Source: Geodermatophilus ruber
GTDB lineage: Bacteria; Actinomycetota; Actinomycetes; Mycobacteriales; Geodermatophilaceae
NCBI RefSeq assembly: GCF_900114385.1
Contig: NZ_FOSW01000008.1
Coordinates: 124,001 to 188,000 of the forward strand
Length of the DNA: 64,000 bases
Reading direction: 5' to 3'
This document shows positions 7,241 through 15,977 of the stretch, in pieces. The notes under the pieces are model-generated. The model was given only the letters and a program-made list of their open reading frames with translations. It did no database searches and was not told where the DNA came from. The position numbers were made by a program, and so were the translations under genes. The number at the start of each line of letters is the position of its first letter. Positions within the stretch are counted from its first letter, which is position 1.

Positions 7241-8346
7241 TGTCCGAGCTCACCTTCCGCCCCCGGGAGGAATGCCGCTACGACCTCGTCTCCCTGGGCG
7301 AGATCATGCTGCGGCTCGACCCCGGGGATCTGCGCATCCGCACCGCCCGTTCCTTTCGCGCGTGGGAGGGGGGTGGCGAGTACAACGTGGCCCGTGGTCT
7401 GCGGCGTTGCTTCGGCCTGCGCACCGCCGTCGTGACGGCGCTCGCCGACAACGAGGTCGGTCGCCTGATCGAGGACCTCGTGCTGCAGGGCGACGTGGAG
7501 ACCGACCACATCCGGTGGGTGCCCTACGACGGCTGCGGTCGCACGGTGCGCAACGGGCTCAACTTCACCGAGCGAGGGTTCGGTGTGCGTGGCGCGCTCG
7601 GCATGTCCGACCGTGGGCACACCGCCGCCAGCCAGATGCGCACGGGCGAGGTGGACTGGGACCACATCTTCGGCACCCTCGGTGCCCGCTGGTTCCACAC
7701 CGGCGGCATCTACGCCGGCCTGTCCGACACCACCCCCGACGTCATCGAAGAGGCGATGCTGGCCGCCAGGCGACACGGGACGATCGTCTCCTACGACCTG
7801 AACTACCGGCCCAGTCTGTGGCAGAGCTACGGAGGCATGGCGCGTGCCCAGGAGGTGAATCGCCGGCTGGCGCCGCACGTCGACGTGATGCTCGGCCTGG
7901 GCAACGCAGAGGATTTCACTGCGGCGCTCGGCTTCGTCGTGCCCGACTCGGACGCCGGACCCGGAGCTCTCGAGGCGGAGAAGTTCGCGAAGATGGTCGC
8001 CACGGTCTCTGCCGAGTACCCGAACTTCACGGTCGTGGCGACCACCCTGCGCACCGTCAGGACCGCGTCGGTGAACGACTGGAGCGCCCTGGCCTGGCTG
8101 GACGGTGACGTCTTCGAGTCGGTGCCCCGGCCCGGCCTGGACATCCTCGACCGGGTCGGCGGGGGAGACAGCTTCGCCGCAGGTCTGATCTACGGATTGC
8201 TGGAGAGGGGCGACATCCAGGCCGCGGTTGAGTACGGCGCGGCGCACGGCGCCCTTACGATGACGACACCGGGGGACGCGTCGATGGCCACCCTTGCGGA
8301 GGTGGAGGCGCTGGTCCGCGGGGTGGGCGCCCGTGTTCAGCGATGA
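7240..8346 (+). CDS. kdgK: PfkB family sugar kinase, probable 2-keto-3-deoxygluconate kinase
   Basis: A 368-residue ribokinase-fold kinase. The N-terminal strand SLGEIMLRLDPGD and the GGGEYNVARGL sugar-binding segment are followed by the PfkB C-terminal signature DRVGGGDSFAAGLIYGLL, with the catalytic Asp in GGGDSF. It should phosphorylate a 2-keto-3-deoxy sugar acid so that the preceding aldolase can cleave it. The start overlaps the aldolase stop by one base. It is longer than typical KDG kinases (about 310-340) because of an insertion around residues 215-270. The exact keto-deoxy acid (gluco or galacto) cannot be decided. Confidence 0.85.
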   Translation: MSELTFRPREECRYDLVSLGEIMLRLDPGDLRIRTARSFRAWEGGGEYNVARGLRRCFGLRTAVVTALADNEVGRLIEDLVLQGDVETDHIRWVPYDGCGRTVRNGLNFTERGFGVRGALGMSDRGHTAASQMRTGEVDWDHIFGTLGARWFHTGGIYAGLSDTTPDVIEEAMLAARRHGTIVSYDLNYRPSLWQSYGGMARAQEVNRRLAPHVDVMLGLGNAEDFTAALGFVVPDSDAGPGALEAEKFAKMVATVSAEYPNFTVVATTLRTVRTASVNDWSALAWLDGDVFESVPRPGLDILDRVGGGDSFAAGLIYGLLERGDIQAAVEYGAAHGALTMTTPGDASMATLAEVEALVRGVGARVQR

Positions 8347-8449
8347 ACCGTGATGACGACCCCGGACGAGCCCCGACGTGCCACGGATCCCGGGATGGAC
8401 GAGTACCGTTTCTCATCTTCACGGGATATCGGGACCACGGGGCAGGGGA

Positions 8450-9316
8450 ATGACGCAGATCGACGACCAGGGGCCACCCAGTGCGATCGACCGCGCACTG
8501 GATCTCCTGTCCATCGCCGTTACCGCCCATCGCCCGCTGACGCTGGCCGAACTGGCCAGCGAGGCCGGCATCCCCAAGCCGACGGCCCATCGGATCCTGC
8601 GGCTCCTGGTGGCCCGGGACCTGTTGCGCCAGGCGGACGACCGGTCCTACTGCCTGGGCTCGAAGATGTTCGCGCTGTCGGGAGAGGCGCTGGCCCAGCT
8701 GGACTACGCGAGCGAGGCCAAGGAAGGGCTGCGCTGGCTCCAGACGATCACCCCCGACGCCATCCACTTCGGGGTCATGACGGGTGGCGTCCCGGTGTAC
8801 GTATCGAAGATCGAGGGCAGCCGGCCCTACCGCATGGCCTCGACCATCGGGACGTCGCTGCCGGTGCACTGCACGTCGATCGGCAAGTCGATCCTGGCGT
8901 TCATGCCGCCGGAGCAGGCCGAGCCCTACATGCGCGGCCCGTTGGCGCGGCGGACGCCCTGCACGATCACCTCGTCCCGGGCGCTCAAGCAGCAGCTCGA
9001 GGAGATCAGGGCCCGGGGCTTCGCCATCGACGACGAGGAGAACGAGCAGAACGTGCGCTGTGTCGGGGCTCCGGTGTTCGACGCGCGGGGAGCGGTCATC
9101 GGCGGTGTCAGCGTCTCCTCGGCCACCTTCGACCTCAGCCTGGACGAGGCGCTCCGACTCGGGCCTTCGGTCGTGCAGGCTGCGCAGCTGATCTCGGCCT
9201 CGCTGGGTGCCCCCCGGGAGGTCCTCTCGCGGCTCGCGGCCCGCGCCGAGCCGGGTGCGGTTCTTTCGCTCGGGTCGGCGCGGTCCGACGGCCTGCCCCG
9301 GGTCGAGAAGGCCTGA
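8450..9316 (+). CDS. IclR family transcriptional regulator
   Basis: A 288-residue regulator. The winged helix-turn-helix (about residues 12-75) contains LTLAELASEAGIPKPTAHRI, and the C-terminal IclR effector domain contains SLPVHCTSIGKSILAF and the ligand-pocket end of the family. IclR proteins bind as dimers or dimers of dimers to short palindromes and respond to pathway intermediates. ATG 8450 is preferred over an in-frame ATG at 8378 because CAGGGGAA precedes it and the family domain starts soon after. It lies between the kinase unit and the transporter operon. Its likely targets are the palindromes at 501, 3569 and 9610-9645; that link is inferred. Confidence 0.88.
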   Translation: MTQIDDQGPPSAIDRALDLLSIAVTAHRPLTLAELASEAGIPKPTAHRILRLLVARDLLRQADDRSYCLGSKMFALSGEALAQLDYASEAKEGLRWLQTITPDAIHFGVMTGGVPVYVSKIEGSRPYRMASTIGTSLPVHCTSIGKSILAFMPPEQAEPYMRGPLARRTPCTITSSRALKQQLEEIRARGFAIDDEENEQNVRCVGAPVFDARGAVIGGVSVSSATFDLSLDEALRLGPSVVQAAQLISASLGAPREVLSRLAARAEPGAVLSLGSARSDGLPRVEKA

Positions 9317-9817
9317 CGACCGGGCTCCGCTGAGCCGCATCGCCCCCGGCGGACGCGCATCCGCGCACGTCCGCGGGCTGCTGGGTCCCACGTAGTCCCG
9401 CCGCACCACCCCTGAGCCAGACCGCAGAGAGCTGTCCGCAGCTCCTCTGCGGCCGCTCCCAGCCCTGCCCTGCTCCGCCGTCCGGCGCTCTCGGGACCGC
9501 CCCTGGACGGGTGCTCCGTGCTGCCCTCCACCGGTGCGCACGACACGAGAAGAACTCCTCCTCGTGTGGCTCTTGACACATCCCCCGAGCCGGCGGCACG
9601 CTACGGACCGTTCCGGTGAGCGAAAGACCGTTTCGCTCCTGAACGCGATCGGCGAGAGCCCGGTCACAGCGCGGGTGACCTTCCGCGATCCGTTGGCACC
9701 GTGCCGACCCGGTTCTCGGGTTCCAACCCCTGCAGTTCAGCGCTCAACGCCAGCCCGACGCGGGATGGCCCCCAGCTCGGCCGCTGCGCGGCGAGCCCTC
9801 AATCCCAGGAGAGATGG
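9317..9817. other. 501-bp intergenic region with promoter and double operator
   Basis: The left half shows no gene; reading frames through it have no ribosome site and no family likeness. The right half has an inverted repeat ACACGAG (9543-9549) / CTCGTGT (9561-9567), a consensus TTGACA at 9573-9578, and the operator pair at 9610-9645. The transporter gene begins at 9818, leaving an untranslated leader of roughly 200 bases. Confidence 0.55.
9610..9645. promoter_or_regulatory. double IclR-type operator candidate (site 3)
   Basis: Two copies of the TTYCG-n5-NRAAN pattern lie 20 bases apart: TTCCG-GTGAG-CGAAA (9611-9625) and TTTCG-CTCCT-GAACG (9631-9645). Between them they form a perfect 21-base palindrome, GAGCGAAA (9618-9625) and TTTCGCTC (9631-9638). 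The spacing of two helical turns fits the dimer-of-dimers binding known for IclR proteins. It lies just downstream of TTGACA 9573-9578. Confidence 0.6.
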
Positions 9818-10858
9818 ATGACCCGAGCAAGGACCAAGGCGATGGCCGCGATCGGCGCCGGCCTGATGTCCCTCGCCGTCGTCGGCTGCGGCCGCGGCGA
9901 GGACGCCCAGGCCAGCGGAGGCGGCGGGGACGGCAGCTGCACGGTCGCGTTCTCGCAGGAGTCGCTCGGCTTCGAGTGGATGGTCGAGAACTCCCGCGAC
10001 ATGAAGGCCTCGGTCGAGGCCGCCGGCTGCGAGTTCATCCAGGCCGACGCCGAGGGTGACCCGGCCAAGCAGCTGCAGGACGTGCGCGACCTGCTCGCCC
10101 GCAAGCCCGACCTCCTCGTCGTCCGGCCGGTGACCTTCGAGCCGCTGGCCCCGGTCCCGGACCTGGCCGAGCAGGCCGGCGTGCCGCTGATCGTCGTGGA
10201 CCGGTCGCTGCCCGGCACGCCCGGTGAGGGGCAGTACAAGGCCTTCCTGACCATCGACTTCGTCGAGACCGGCCGCCTGGTGGCCGAGAGCGTGGTCAAG
10301 GGCCTGACCGAGAGGAACGGCTCGGCGACCGGGCGCATCGTCCACATCACCGGCACCTCGGGCGCGTCCCCGGTCCTGGACGAGCAGGAGGGCATCGACG
10401 GGGTGCTCGCGGACAACCCGGGCATCGAGGAGGTCGCCCAGTGCGACGGCAACTACTCCCGCGAGCCGGGACGCCAGTGCATGGAGGACCTGCTCCAGCG
10501 CTTCGGGGCCGGTGAGATCGACGGCGTCATCGCCGACAACGACGAGATGGCCCTCGGTGCGATCGCGGCGATCAAGGCCGCCGGCCGCGACGAGCTGCTC
10601 GGCTGGATCTGGGGCAAGGACGCGCAGCGCACCGGCCTCCAGGCGATCCTCGACGGCGAGATGCGGATGACGATCTCGACGCCGCCGCAGTTCGGCGAGC
10701 TGACCATGCAGACCTGGGAGCAGGTGAAGGACGGCTCGCTGACCGAGACCACCCAGCTCCTGCCCAAGACCGTCTACGAGGCCGACTCGGACCAGGCGAA
10801 GCAGGAGATCCAGGCGCGGATCGACGAGCTGACCGAGCTCGGCATCGACTGCTGCTGA
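9818..10858 (+). CDS. sugar ABC transporter substrate-binding lipoprotein
   Basis: A 346-residue ribose-type periplasmic-binding protein (type I fold). A basic N-terminus, a hydrophobic stretch and the lipobox-like LAVVGC (Cys about residue 25) indicate a lipoprotein anchored outside the membrane. The mature domain starts CTVAFSQESLGFEWMVENS, a pattern of ribose/galactose binders, and has the hinge-side VVDRSLPG segment. ATG 9818 follows CAGGAGAGATGG; the longer upstream frame is not supported. It is the first gene of the transporter operon and should set sugar specificity, which cannot be read from sequence. Confidence 0.87.
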   Translation: MTRARTKAMAAIGAGLMSLAVVGCGRGEDAQASGGGGDGSCTVAFSQESLGFEWMVENSRDMKASVEAAGCEFIQADAEGDPAKQLQDVRDLLARKPDLLVVRPVTFEPLAPVPDLAEQAGVPLIVVDRSLPGTPGEGQYKAFLTIDFVETGRLVAESVVKGLTERNGSATGRIVHITGTSGASPVLDEQEGIDGVLADNPGIEEVAQCDGNYSREPGRQCMEDLLQRFGAGEIDGVIADNDEMALGAIAAIKAAGRDELLGWIWGKDAQRTGLQAILDGEMRMTISTPPQFGELTMQTWEQVKDGSLTETTQLLPKTVYEADSDQAKQEIQARIDELTELGIDCC

Positions 10859-10891
10859 TGTCCTGGGACGCAGAGAAGGAGCGCTGTCGAC

Positions 10892-12400
10892 GTGACTGAC
10901 GACGTCCTGGTCCGGATGGCCGGAATCACCAAGAGCTATCCCGGTGTCGCGGCCCTGCGCGGGGTCGACTTCGACCTGCGCGCCGGTGAGGTCCACTGCC
11001 TCATCGGCGAGAACGGTGCCGGCAAGTCCACGCTCATCCGCATGCTCACCGGTGCCGAGCAGCCGGACCAGGGCGTCATCACGATCGGCGGCCAGGAGTA
11101 CACCGGCCTCCGGCCGGCCCTGGCGCACCGGCTCGGGGTGTCGGCCATCTACCAGGAGACCGACCTCGTGCCGCAGCTGACCGTGGCCGAGAACGTCTTC
11201 CTGGGCCACGAGCCCCGGGGTCGGTCCGGTGCCCTCGACCGGTCCGCCATGCGGAGCGAGGCACAGCGGGTCCTCGACGAGCTCGGGGTGACCCTGCCCG
11301 TCGACGCGCCGGTGAGCGACCTGACCGCCGCCAACGCGCAGCTGGTCCAGATCGCGAAGGCGCTGTCCCGCAACTGCAGGGTCCTGATCATGGACGAGCC
11401 GGGCGCGGTGCTCAGCGACCACGAGCTCGAGTCGCTGTTCGAGATCGTCCGGTCGCTACGGGCCCGGGGGATGGCGATCGTGTACATCTCCCACCGGCTC
11501 GAGGAGCTGATGCTCATCGGCGACCGGGTCACCGTGATGCGCGACGGCCAGTGGGTTCAGACCCGGGCCGTCCAGGACACCTCGGTGCCCGACATCATCC
11601 GCGCGATGGTCGGCCGCGAGCTCTCCGACCAGTACACCAAGACCACGGTCGTGGGCGACGACGTCGTCCTGTCGGTGCGCGGGCTGACGCTGCACGGCCA
11701 CTTCGAGGACGTCAGCTTCGACCTCAAGCGGGGCGAGGTGCTCGGCCTGGCCGGCCTGGTCGGCGCCGGCCGCAGCGAGCTGCTCAACTGCATCTTCGGC
11801 GTCGTGCCCGCCGACAGCGGGACGGTGACCCTGAACGGTCGCCCCCTGCGGGCGCGGACGCCGCAGCAGGCCATCGACGCGGGCATCGGCCTGGTCCCCG
11901 AAGACCGCCGCGGTGCGGGGCTGATCCTCTCCCGCTCGGTCCAGGAGAACCTCACCCTGCCGTCGCTGGGGAAGCTCTCCCGCGGCGTGGTCGTGCGGGC
12001 CAAGGAAGTCGCGGCGGTGTGCCGCAGCTTCATCGAGGAGCTGCGCATCAAGACGCCGTCCGCGGCGCAACCCGTCCGCTTCCTCAGTGGCGGGAACCAG
12101 CAGAAGGTCGTGCTCGCGAAGTGGTTGGCCCGTGGCACCACGGTGCTGCTGCTCGACGAGCCCACCGCCGGGGTCGACGTCGGCGCGAAGAGCGAGATCT
12201 ACGCCCTGATGGACCGGCTGGCCTCCGAGGGGATCTCGATCCTCATGGCCTCCTCCGAGCTGCCCGAGGTCCTCGGGATGAGCGATCGGGTCCTGGTCAT
12301 GGCCGAAGGCCGGCTGACCTGCGAGTTGTCCAGAGAAGAAGCCACGCAAGAGGTGATCATGAGTCACGCAGTCCCCACGTCGGCGGCGATCGCGTCATGA
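10892..12400 (+). CDS. sugar ABC transporter ATP-binding protein (RbsA/MglA type)
   Basis: A 502-residue double ATPase that powers sugar uptake. The first domain has Walker A GENGAGKST (about residues 38-46) and Walker B VLIMDEPGA. The second has the usual degenerate P-loop GLVGAGRSE, a perfect signature LSGGNQQK and Walker B LLLDEPTAGVD. In the first domain the signature segment reads LTAANAQLVQIAKAL and the normal DEPTA is DEPGA, so that half may be weaker than usual. GTG 10892 follows GAAGGAG. It lies 33 bases after the binding protein and overlaps the first permease by four bases. Confidence 0.88.
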   Translation: MTDDVLVRMAGITKSYPGVAALRGVDFDLRAGEVHCLIGENGAGKSTLIRMLTGAEQPDQGVITIGGQEYTGLRPALAHRLGVSAIYQETDLVPQLTVAENVFLGHEPRGRSGALDRSAMRSEAQRVLDELGVTLPVDAPVSDLTAANAQLVQIAKALSRNCRVLIMDEPGAVLSDHELESLFEIVRSLRARGMAIVYISHRLEELMLIGDRVTVMRDGQWVQTRAVQDTSVPDIIRAMVGRELSDQYTKTTVVGDDVVLSVRGLTLHGHFEDVSFDLKRGEVLGLAGLVGAGRSELLNCIFGVVPADSGTVTLNGRPLRARTPQQAIDAGIGLVPEDRRGAGLILSRSVQENLTLPSLGKLSRGVVVRAKEVAAVCRSFIEELRIKTPSAAQPVRFLSGGNQQKVVLAKWLARGTTVLLLDEPTAGVDVGAKSEIYALMDRLASEGISILMASSELPEVLGMSDRVLVMAEGRLTCELSREEATQEVIMSHAVPTSAAIAS

Positions 12401-13431
12401 CCAACAAGATGGTTGCCGCCGTCGGCCCCGACGCCGCCGTCGGGATGCCGGCGACGAGCACGCGGCCGCTGGCCGGTCACGGGCCGTCGCGCTGGCTGTC
12501 CGCCCTGTCCGGGCGGGCGGTCGAGATCCTGTTCCTCGGGATGGTGCTCACCGGCTTCATCGCCAGCCCGAACTTCCTGACCTCGTTCAACCTCGAGGGG
12601 CTGCTGAGCCAGGCGGCGGTGCTGGGGATCCTCGCGATCGGTCAGTACATCGTCATCGTCGCCGGGGGGTTCGACCTGTCGGTCGGCGCCGTCGCGGCGG
12701 CGAGCTCGATGGTCGTCGCCTCGACCCTCGACGGCATGGGCCTGCTCGGCATCCTGGTCGCGGTGGCGGCCGGCGGGGTGCTGGGCCTGCTCAGTGGGTT
12801 CGCGGTCACCGTCGGCCGGATCCCGCCGATCGTCGCGACCCTCGGCGTCATGGGGATCGCCCAGGGCGTGGCCTTCACCATCTCCAACCGCGGCATCGTG
12901 ATCACCGACTCGACGTTCATGGCGATCAACAGCACCTCGTTCGGGTTCGTCCCGCTGCTGTTCGTCATCTGGGCGGTGCTCGTCGCGCTGGTCTTCGCGT
13001 TCCTGCGCCTCACGCGGACCGGGTTGTACTTCTTCGCCGTCGGCGGCAACGCCGACAGCGCCCGGCTGGCCGGTGTGCCGGTCGCCCGGGTGCAGATCAC
13101 CGCCTTCGCCCTCTCCGGTCTGCTGGCCGGCGCCGCCGGTGTGCTCTTCGCCGCCCGCGCCAGCAGCGGTCTGCCCGGACTCGGCGTGGGCTGGGAGCTG
13201 GACACCATCGCCGCCGTCGTCATCGGTGGGGTGAGCCTCTACGGGGGGTCCGGCAACCTCGTCAAGGCCATGATCGGCGTCCTCACCTACCTCATGATCA
13301 CCAACGTCATGAACCTGGCGGACGTCGACTCGTACCTGCAGAACGTCCTCAAGGGCCTGCTGATCCTGGCGGCCGTGGCCGTCCCGGCCGTCCTGCTGCG
13401 CCGCAACCACCTGCTGGGGAGGACCTCGTGA
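12397..13431 (+). CDS. sugar ABC transporter permease 1 (RbsC type)
   Basis: A 344-residue integral membrane protein of the ribose/xylose permease family. After a hydrophilic N-terminus of about 40 residues come eight to ten hydrophobic spans, including the family signatures GGFDLSVGAVAAASSM (first third) and AVGGNADSARLAGVPV, and GGVSLYGGSGN near the end. ATG 12397 overlaps the ATPase stop (ATGA), so the much longer upstream frame is a false extension. It forms half of the translocation pore with the next gene's product. Confidence 0.88.
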   Translation: MTNKMVAAVGPDAAVGMPATSTRPLAGHGPSRWLSALSGRAVEILFLGMVLTGFIASPNFLTSFNLEGLLSQAAVLGILAIGQYIVIVAGGFDLSVGAVAAASSMVVASTLDGMGLLGILVAVAAGGVLGLLSGFAVTVGRIPPIVATLGVMGIAQGVAFTISNRGIVITDSTFMAINSTSFGFVPLLFVIWAVLVALVFAFLRLTRTGLYFFAVGGNADSARLAGVPVARVQITAFALSGLLAGAAGVLFAARASSGLPGLGVGWELDTIAAVVIGGVSLYGGSGNLVKAMIGVLTYLMITNVMNLADVDSYLQNVLKGLLILAAVAVPAVLLRRNHLLGRTS

Positions 13432-14450
13432 CCGTGTCCCAGAGCGAGACGAAGCCGGCCACCGGCAGCACGGCGCAGCCGGCCGGAGGCAAGGACAACC
13501 GCCGGCGGATCCCCGGTGGCGCGATGGTGTGGGTGCTCGTGCTGCTCATCATCGCGGCCATCGTGCTCAGCAAGGGTGTGTTCATCCGGCCGAGCAATCT
13601 GACCACGGTGCTGTACCAGACCGCCGTCGTCGGGGTCCTGGCGATGGCACAGGCGTACGCGGTGATCAGCAAGGGGCTCGATCTGTCCATCGGGGCGACC
13701 GCGATCCTCGCCGCGCTGGTCATCGGTGACGCCAGCTCGGCCGACCCGCAGTTCCTGCCGCACCTGCCGCTGCCGCTGGCGATCCTCGCCGGTCTGCTCG
13801 TCGGCCTGCTGGTCGGCGTGGTGAACGGGTTCATCGCCGGCCGGACCACGGTCCCGCCGTTCATCATCACGCTCTCGACCTACCTGGTGATCGTCGGCAT
13901 CACGTTCATGCTCACGCAGGGCGCGCCGGTGACCCAGCCGGACCAGCTGCTGAAGGACCTCGGGGATGCGCGGGTCTGGATCCTGCCGGTGCCGGTGCTC
14001 CTGTGGTTCGTGCTGATCGTCATCGGTCACCTGGTGCTCAGCCGCACCAAGCAGGGCGCGATGCTCTACTCCGTCGGCGGCAACGAGACCGCCGCCCGGC
14101 TCTCGGGCGTCCCGGTGCCGCGGATCAAGGTGTTCATCTACGCGGCGGCGGGCGTCTTCGCCGCGGCGGCCGGCCTGCTCTTCCTGACCCGCACGGGCAG
14201 CGTCAGCCCCTCGGCCGGCAGCGAGTTCATGCTGATGTCCGTCGCCGCGGTGGTCGTCGGCGGGATCCCGCTCAGCGGTGGGCAAGGCAAGATCCGCGAC
14301 GTCGTCCTGGGCGTGCTGATCCTCGGCATCGCCGGCAACCTGATGAACCTGATGCTGATCTCGCCCTATCTGCAGATGGCGGTGCAGGGCGCCATCATCC
14401 TGGTCGCCGTCGGCGCCAACCAGCGCCTCGCGCAGGGGCGCGGCGACTAG
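13428..14450 (+). CDS. sugar ABC transporter permease 2 (RbsC type)
   Basis: A 340-residue permease homologous to the preceding one: KGLDLSIGATAILAA, SVGGNETAARLSGVPV and GGIPLSGGQGKIRD mark the same family positions. A polar N-terminus of about 30 residues precedes the first span. GTG 13428 overlaps the stop of permease 1 (GTGA). Two different permeases in tandem suggest a heterodimeric pore. A perfect 15-bp hairpin 16 bases after the stop separates it from the enzymes downstream. Confidence 0.88.
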   Translation: MTVSQSETKPATGSTAQPAGGKDNRRRIPGGAMVWVLVLLIIAAIVLSKGVFIRPSNLTTVLYQTAVVGVLAMAQAYAVISKGLDLSIGATAILAALVIGDASSADPQFLPHLPLPLAILAGLLVGLLVGVVNGFIAGRTTVPPFIITLSTYLVIVGITFMLTQGAPVTQPDQLLKDLGDARVWILPVPVLLWFVLIVIGHLVLSRTKQGAMLYSVGGNETAARLSGVPVPRIKVFIYAAAGVFAAAAGLLFLTRTGSVSPSAGSEFMLMSVAAVVVGGIPLSGGQGKIRDVVLGVLILGIAGNLMNLMLISPYLQMAVQGAIILVAVGANQRLAQGRGD

Positions 14451-14466
14451 CGACCCCCTCCGCAGC

Positions 14467-14505
14467 GCGGTCCTGCCCGGGTGCCCGGCGCCCGGGCAGG
14501 ACCGC
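14467..14505 (+). terminator. perfect 15-bp hairpin inside the transporter-enzyme cluster
   Basis: GCGGTCCTGCCCGGG (14467-14481) is mirrored exactly by CCCGGGCAGGACCGC (14491-14505) around a nine-base loop. It begins 16 bases after the permease stop and ends 86 bases before the SDR start. It may end the transporter transcript or lower expression of the following enzyme genes. Confidence 0.65.
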
Positions 14506-14591
14506 GGCTGCCCCCACCCGCCCGCCGGCCGACGGCAGGGCTCCCCGTCCCGGCACAGGGACGCCCCCATGGACACCGAAGGAGGTCGACC

Positions 14592-15365
14592 GTGCGACTC
14601 GAGGGCAGAACGGCGATCGTAACGGGCGCCGCGCAGGGCATCGGCGCGCACATCGCCGAGGGCCTGGCCCGCGAAGGGGCTCGCGTCGGCGTGGCCGACA
14701 TCCGGGCGACGCACCCCGTCGTCGACGCGATCCACGCCGCGGGCGGCACCGCCGTCGGGATCCACCTCGACGTCACGTCGGAGGACTGCGTCGCCGACGC
14801 CTTCGACCGGCTGGCCGACCAGTGGGGCCCGGTCGACATCCTGGTCAACAACGCCGCGCTGGGCACCCCGGTCGCGCTGGTGCGAGATCTGGAGCTCGCC
14901 GCTTGGGAGCGCACGCTCCGGGTGAACCTGACCGGGGCGATGCTCTGCACCCGCGCCGCGCTCCGGCAGATGACCGGCCGCCCCGGCGGCACGGTGATCA
15001 ACATCGCCTCGAACGTGGCCAAGCGCGGCCTGCCGCACCGCTCGGCCTACGTCGCCAGCAAGTGGGCCCTGCTCGGGCTGACGCAGACGCTCGCACTGGA
15101 GGTCGCCTCGGAGGGGATCCGGGTGAACGCCGTCTGCCCCGGGCCGGTCGAGACCCCGCATCTCGACGAGGTGATGCGCGGCCACGCCGAGGCCGAGGGC
15201 ACCACGGTGGCCGACATCGCCGAGCAGTGGCGCACGGGCGCGCCGATCGGGCGCTTCATCGAGGCGCGCGAGGTCGTCGACGTCTGCCTGTTCCTCGCGT
15301 CGGGCGCATCCTCCGCCCTCACGGGCGAGGCGATCAATGTCAGCGGCGGGCTCGTCATGAGCTGA
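14592..15365 (+). CDS. SDR family oxidoreductase, probable sugar dehydrogenase
   Basis: A 257-residue classical SDR: VTGAAQGIGAHIAEGLA (residues 9-25), NNAALG, and YVASKWALLGL with the Tyr-Lys pair. The end VSGGLVMS is the usual SDR tail position. GTG 14592 follows CGAAGGAGGTCGAC, an excellent ribosome site, which decides the start; in-frame sequence back to 14481 overlaps the hairpin. It shares the unit with the DJ-1 protein and dehydratase. Oxidation of the imported sugar at C1 to a lactone is the natural role here, but that is inferred from context. Confidence 0.85.
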   Translation: MRLEGRTAIVTGAAQGIGAHIAEGLAREGARVGVADIRATHPVVDAIHAAGGTAVGIHLDVTSEDCVADAFDRLADQWGPVDILVNNAALGTPVALVRDLELAAWERTLRVNLTGAMLCTRAALRQMTGRPGGTVINIASNVAKRGLPHRSAYVASKWALLGLTQTLALEVASEGIRVNAVCPGPVETPHLDEVMRGHAEAEGTTVADIAEQWRTGAPIGRFIEAREVVDVCLFLASGASSALTGEAINVSGGLVMS

Positions 15366-15418
15366 CTGAGCCGTCCCCAGCACGACCCACGAGCACGAAC
15401 CGAAGGGAAGGGCACGAC

Positions 15419-15964
15419 GTGAGCCTGGAAGGCAAGACCATCGCACTGCTCATCGAGGACGAGTACCAGATCCTCGAGGGCTGGTACCCGCTGCTGCGTC
15501 TGCAGGCCGCCGGCGCCACCGTGCGCGTGGTCGGCAGCGGGACCAAGCAGTCGTACGCCAGCAAGGAGGGCTACCCGATGCCGGCCGACTGCGCGGCGGC
15601 GGACGTCCGCGCGGACGACCTCGACGCTGTCGTCGTCCCGGGTGGGTTCGCACCGGACAACATGCGACTGCACCCCGAGATGATCGAGCTGGTCCGCAGC
15701 GTGCACGACGCCGGCCGGCTGACCGCGGCGATCTGCCACGGCGGCTGGGTGCTCGTCTCCGCCGGTGCGCTGAAGGGCCGCCGGGCGACCGGCTACCTGC
15801 CGATCCGGGACGACGTGGAGAACGCCGGCGGCACGTGGGTCGACGAGGCGGTCGTCGAGGACGGAAACGTCATCACGTCGCGGACGCCCACCGATCTGCC
15901 GCAGTTCGTCGAGGCGATCATCGCCCACCTCACGCGCACCGGCGACGCGCCGGCCGCCGGCTGA
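15419..15964 (+). CDS. DJ-1/PfpI family protein
   Basis: A 181-residue single-domain DJ-1/PfpI protein. The elbow AICHGGWVLVSAG carries the nucleophile Cys followed by His, and the helping acidic residue lies in LIEDEYQILEG near the N-terminus. VVPGGFAPDNMR is a family motif. Such proteins include proteases, chaperones, glyoxalases and deglycases, so activity is not settled. GTG 15419 follows GAAGGGAAGG. It lies 13 bases before the dehydratase gene, so it is part of the sugar operon. Protection from a reactive carbonyl intermediate is one plausible role. Confidence 0.85.
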   Translation: MSLEGKTIALLIEDEYQILEGWYPLLRLQAAGATVRVVGSGTKQSYASKEGYPMPADCAAADVRADDLDAVVVPGGFAPDNMRLHPEMIELVRSVHDAGRLTAAICHGGWVLVSAGALKGRRATGYLPIRDDVENAGGTWVDEAVVEDGNVITSRTPTDLPQFVEAIIAHLTRTGDAPAAG

Positions 15965-15977
15965 GCGGACGGGCGAG

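Noticed and set aside
8407-8431. A fourth IclR-type operator before the IclR gene
   Set aside because: CCGT and ACGG mirror each other around an 11-base gap, but the TTYCG-n5-CRGAA spacing is absent, so I do not count it.
9737-15446. Long minus-strand open frames under the sugar transporter operon
   Set aside because: They are antisense to well-supported ABC transporter genes and contain no recognisable family.
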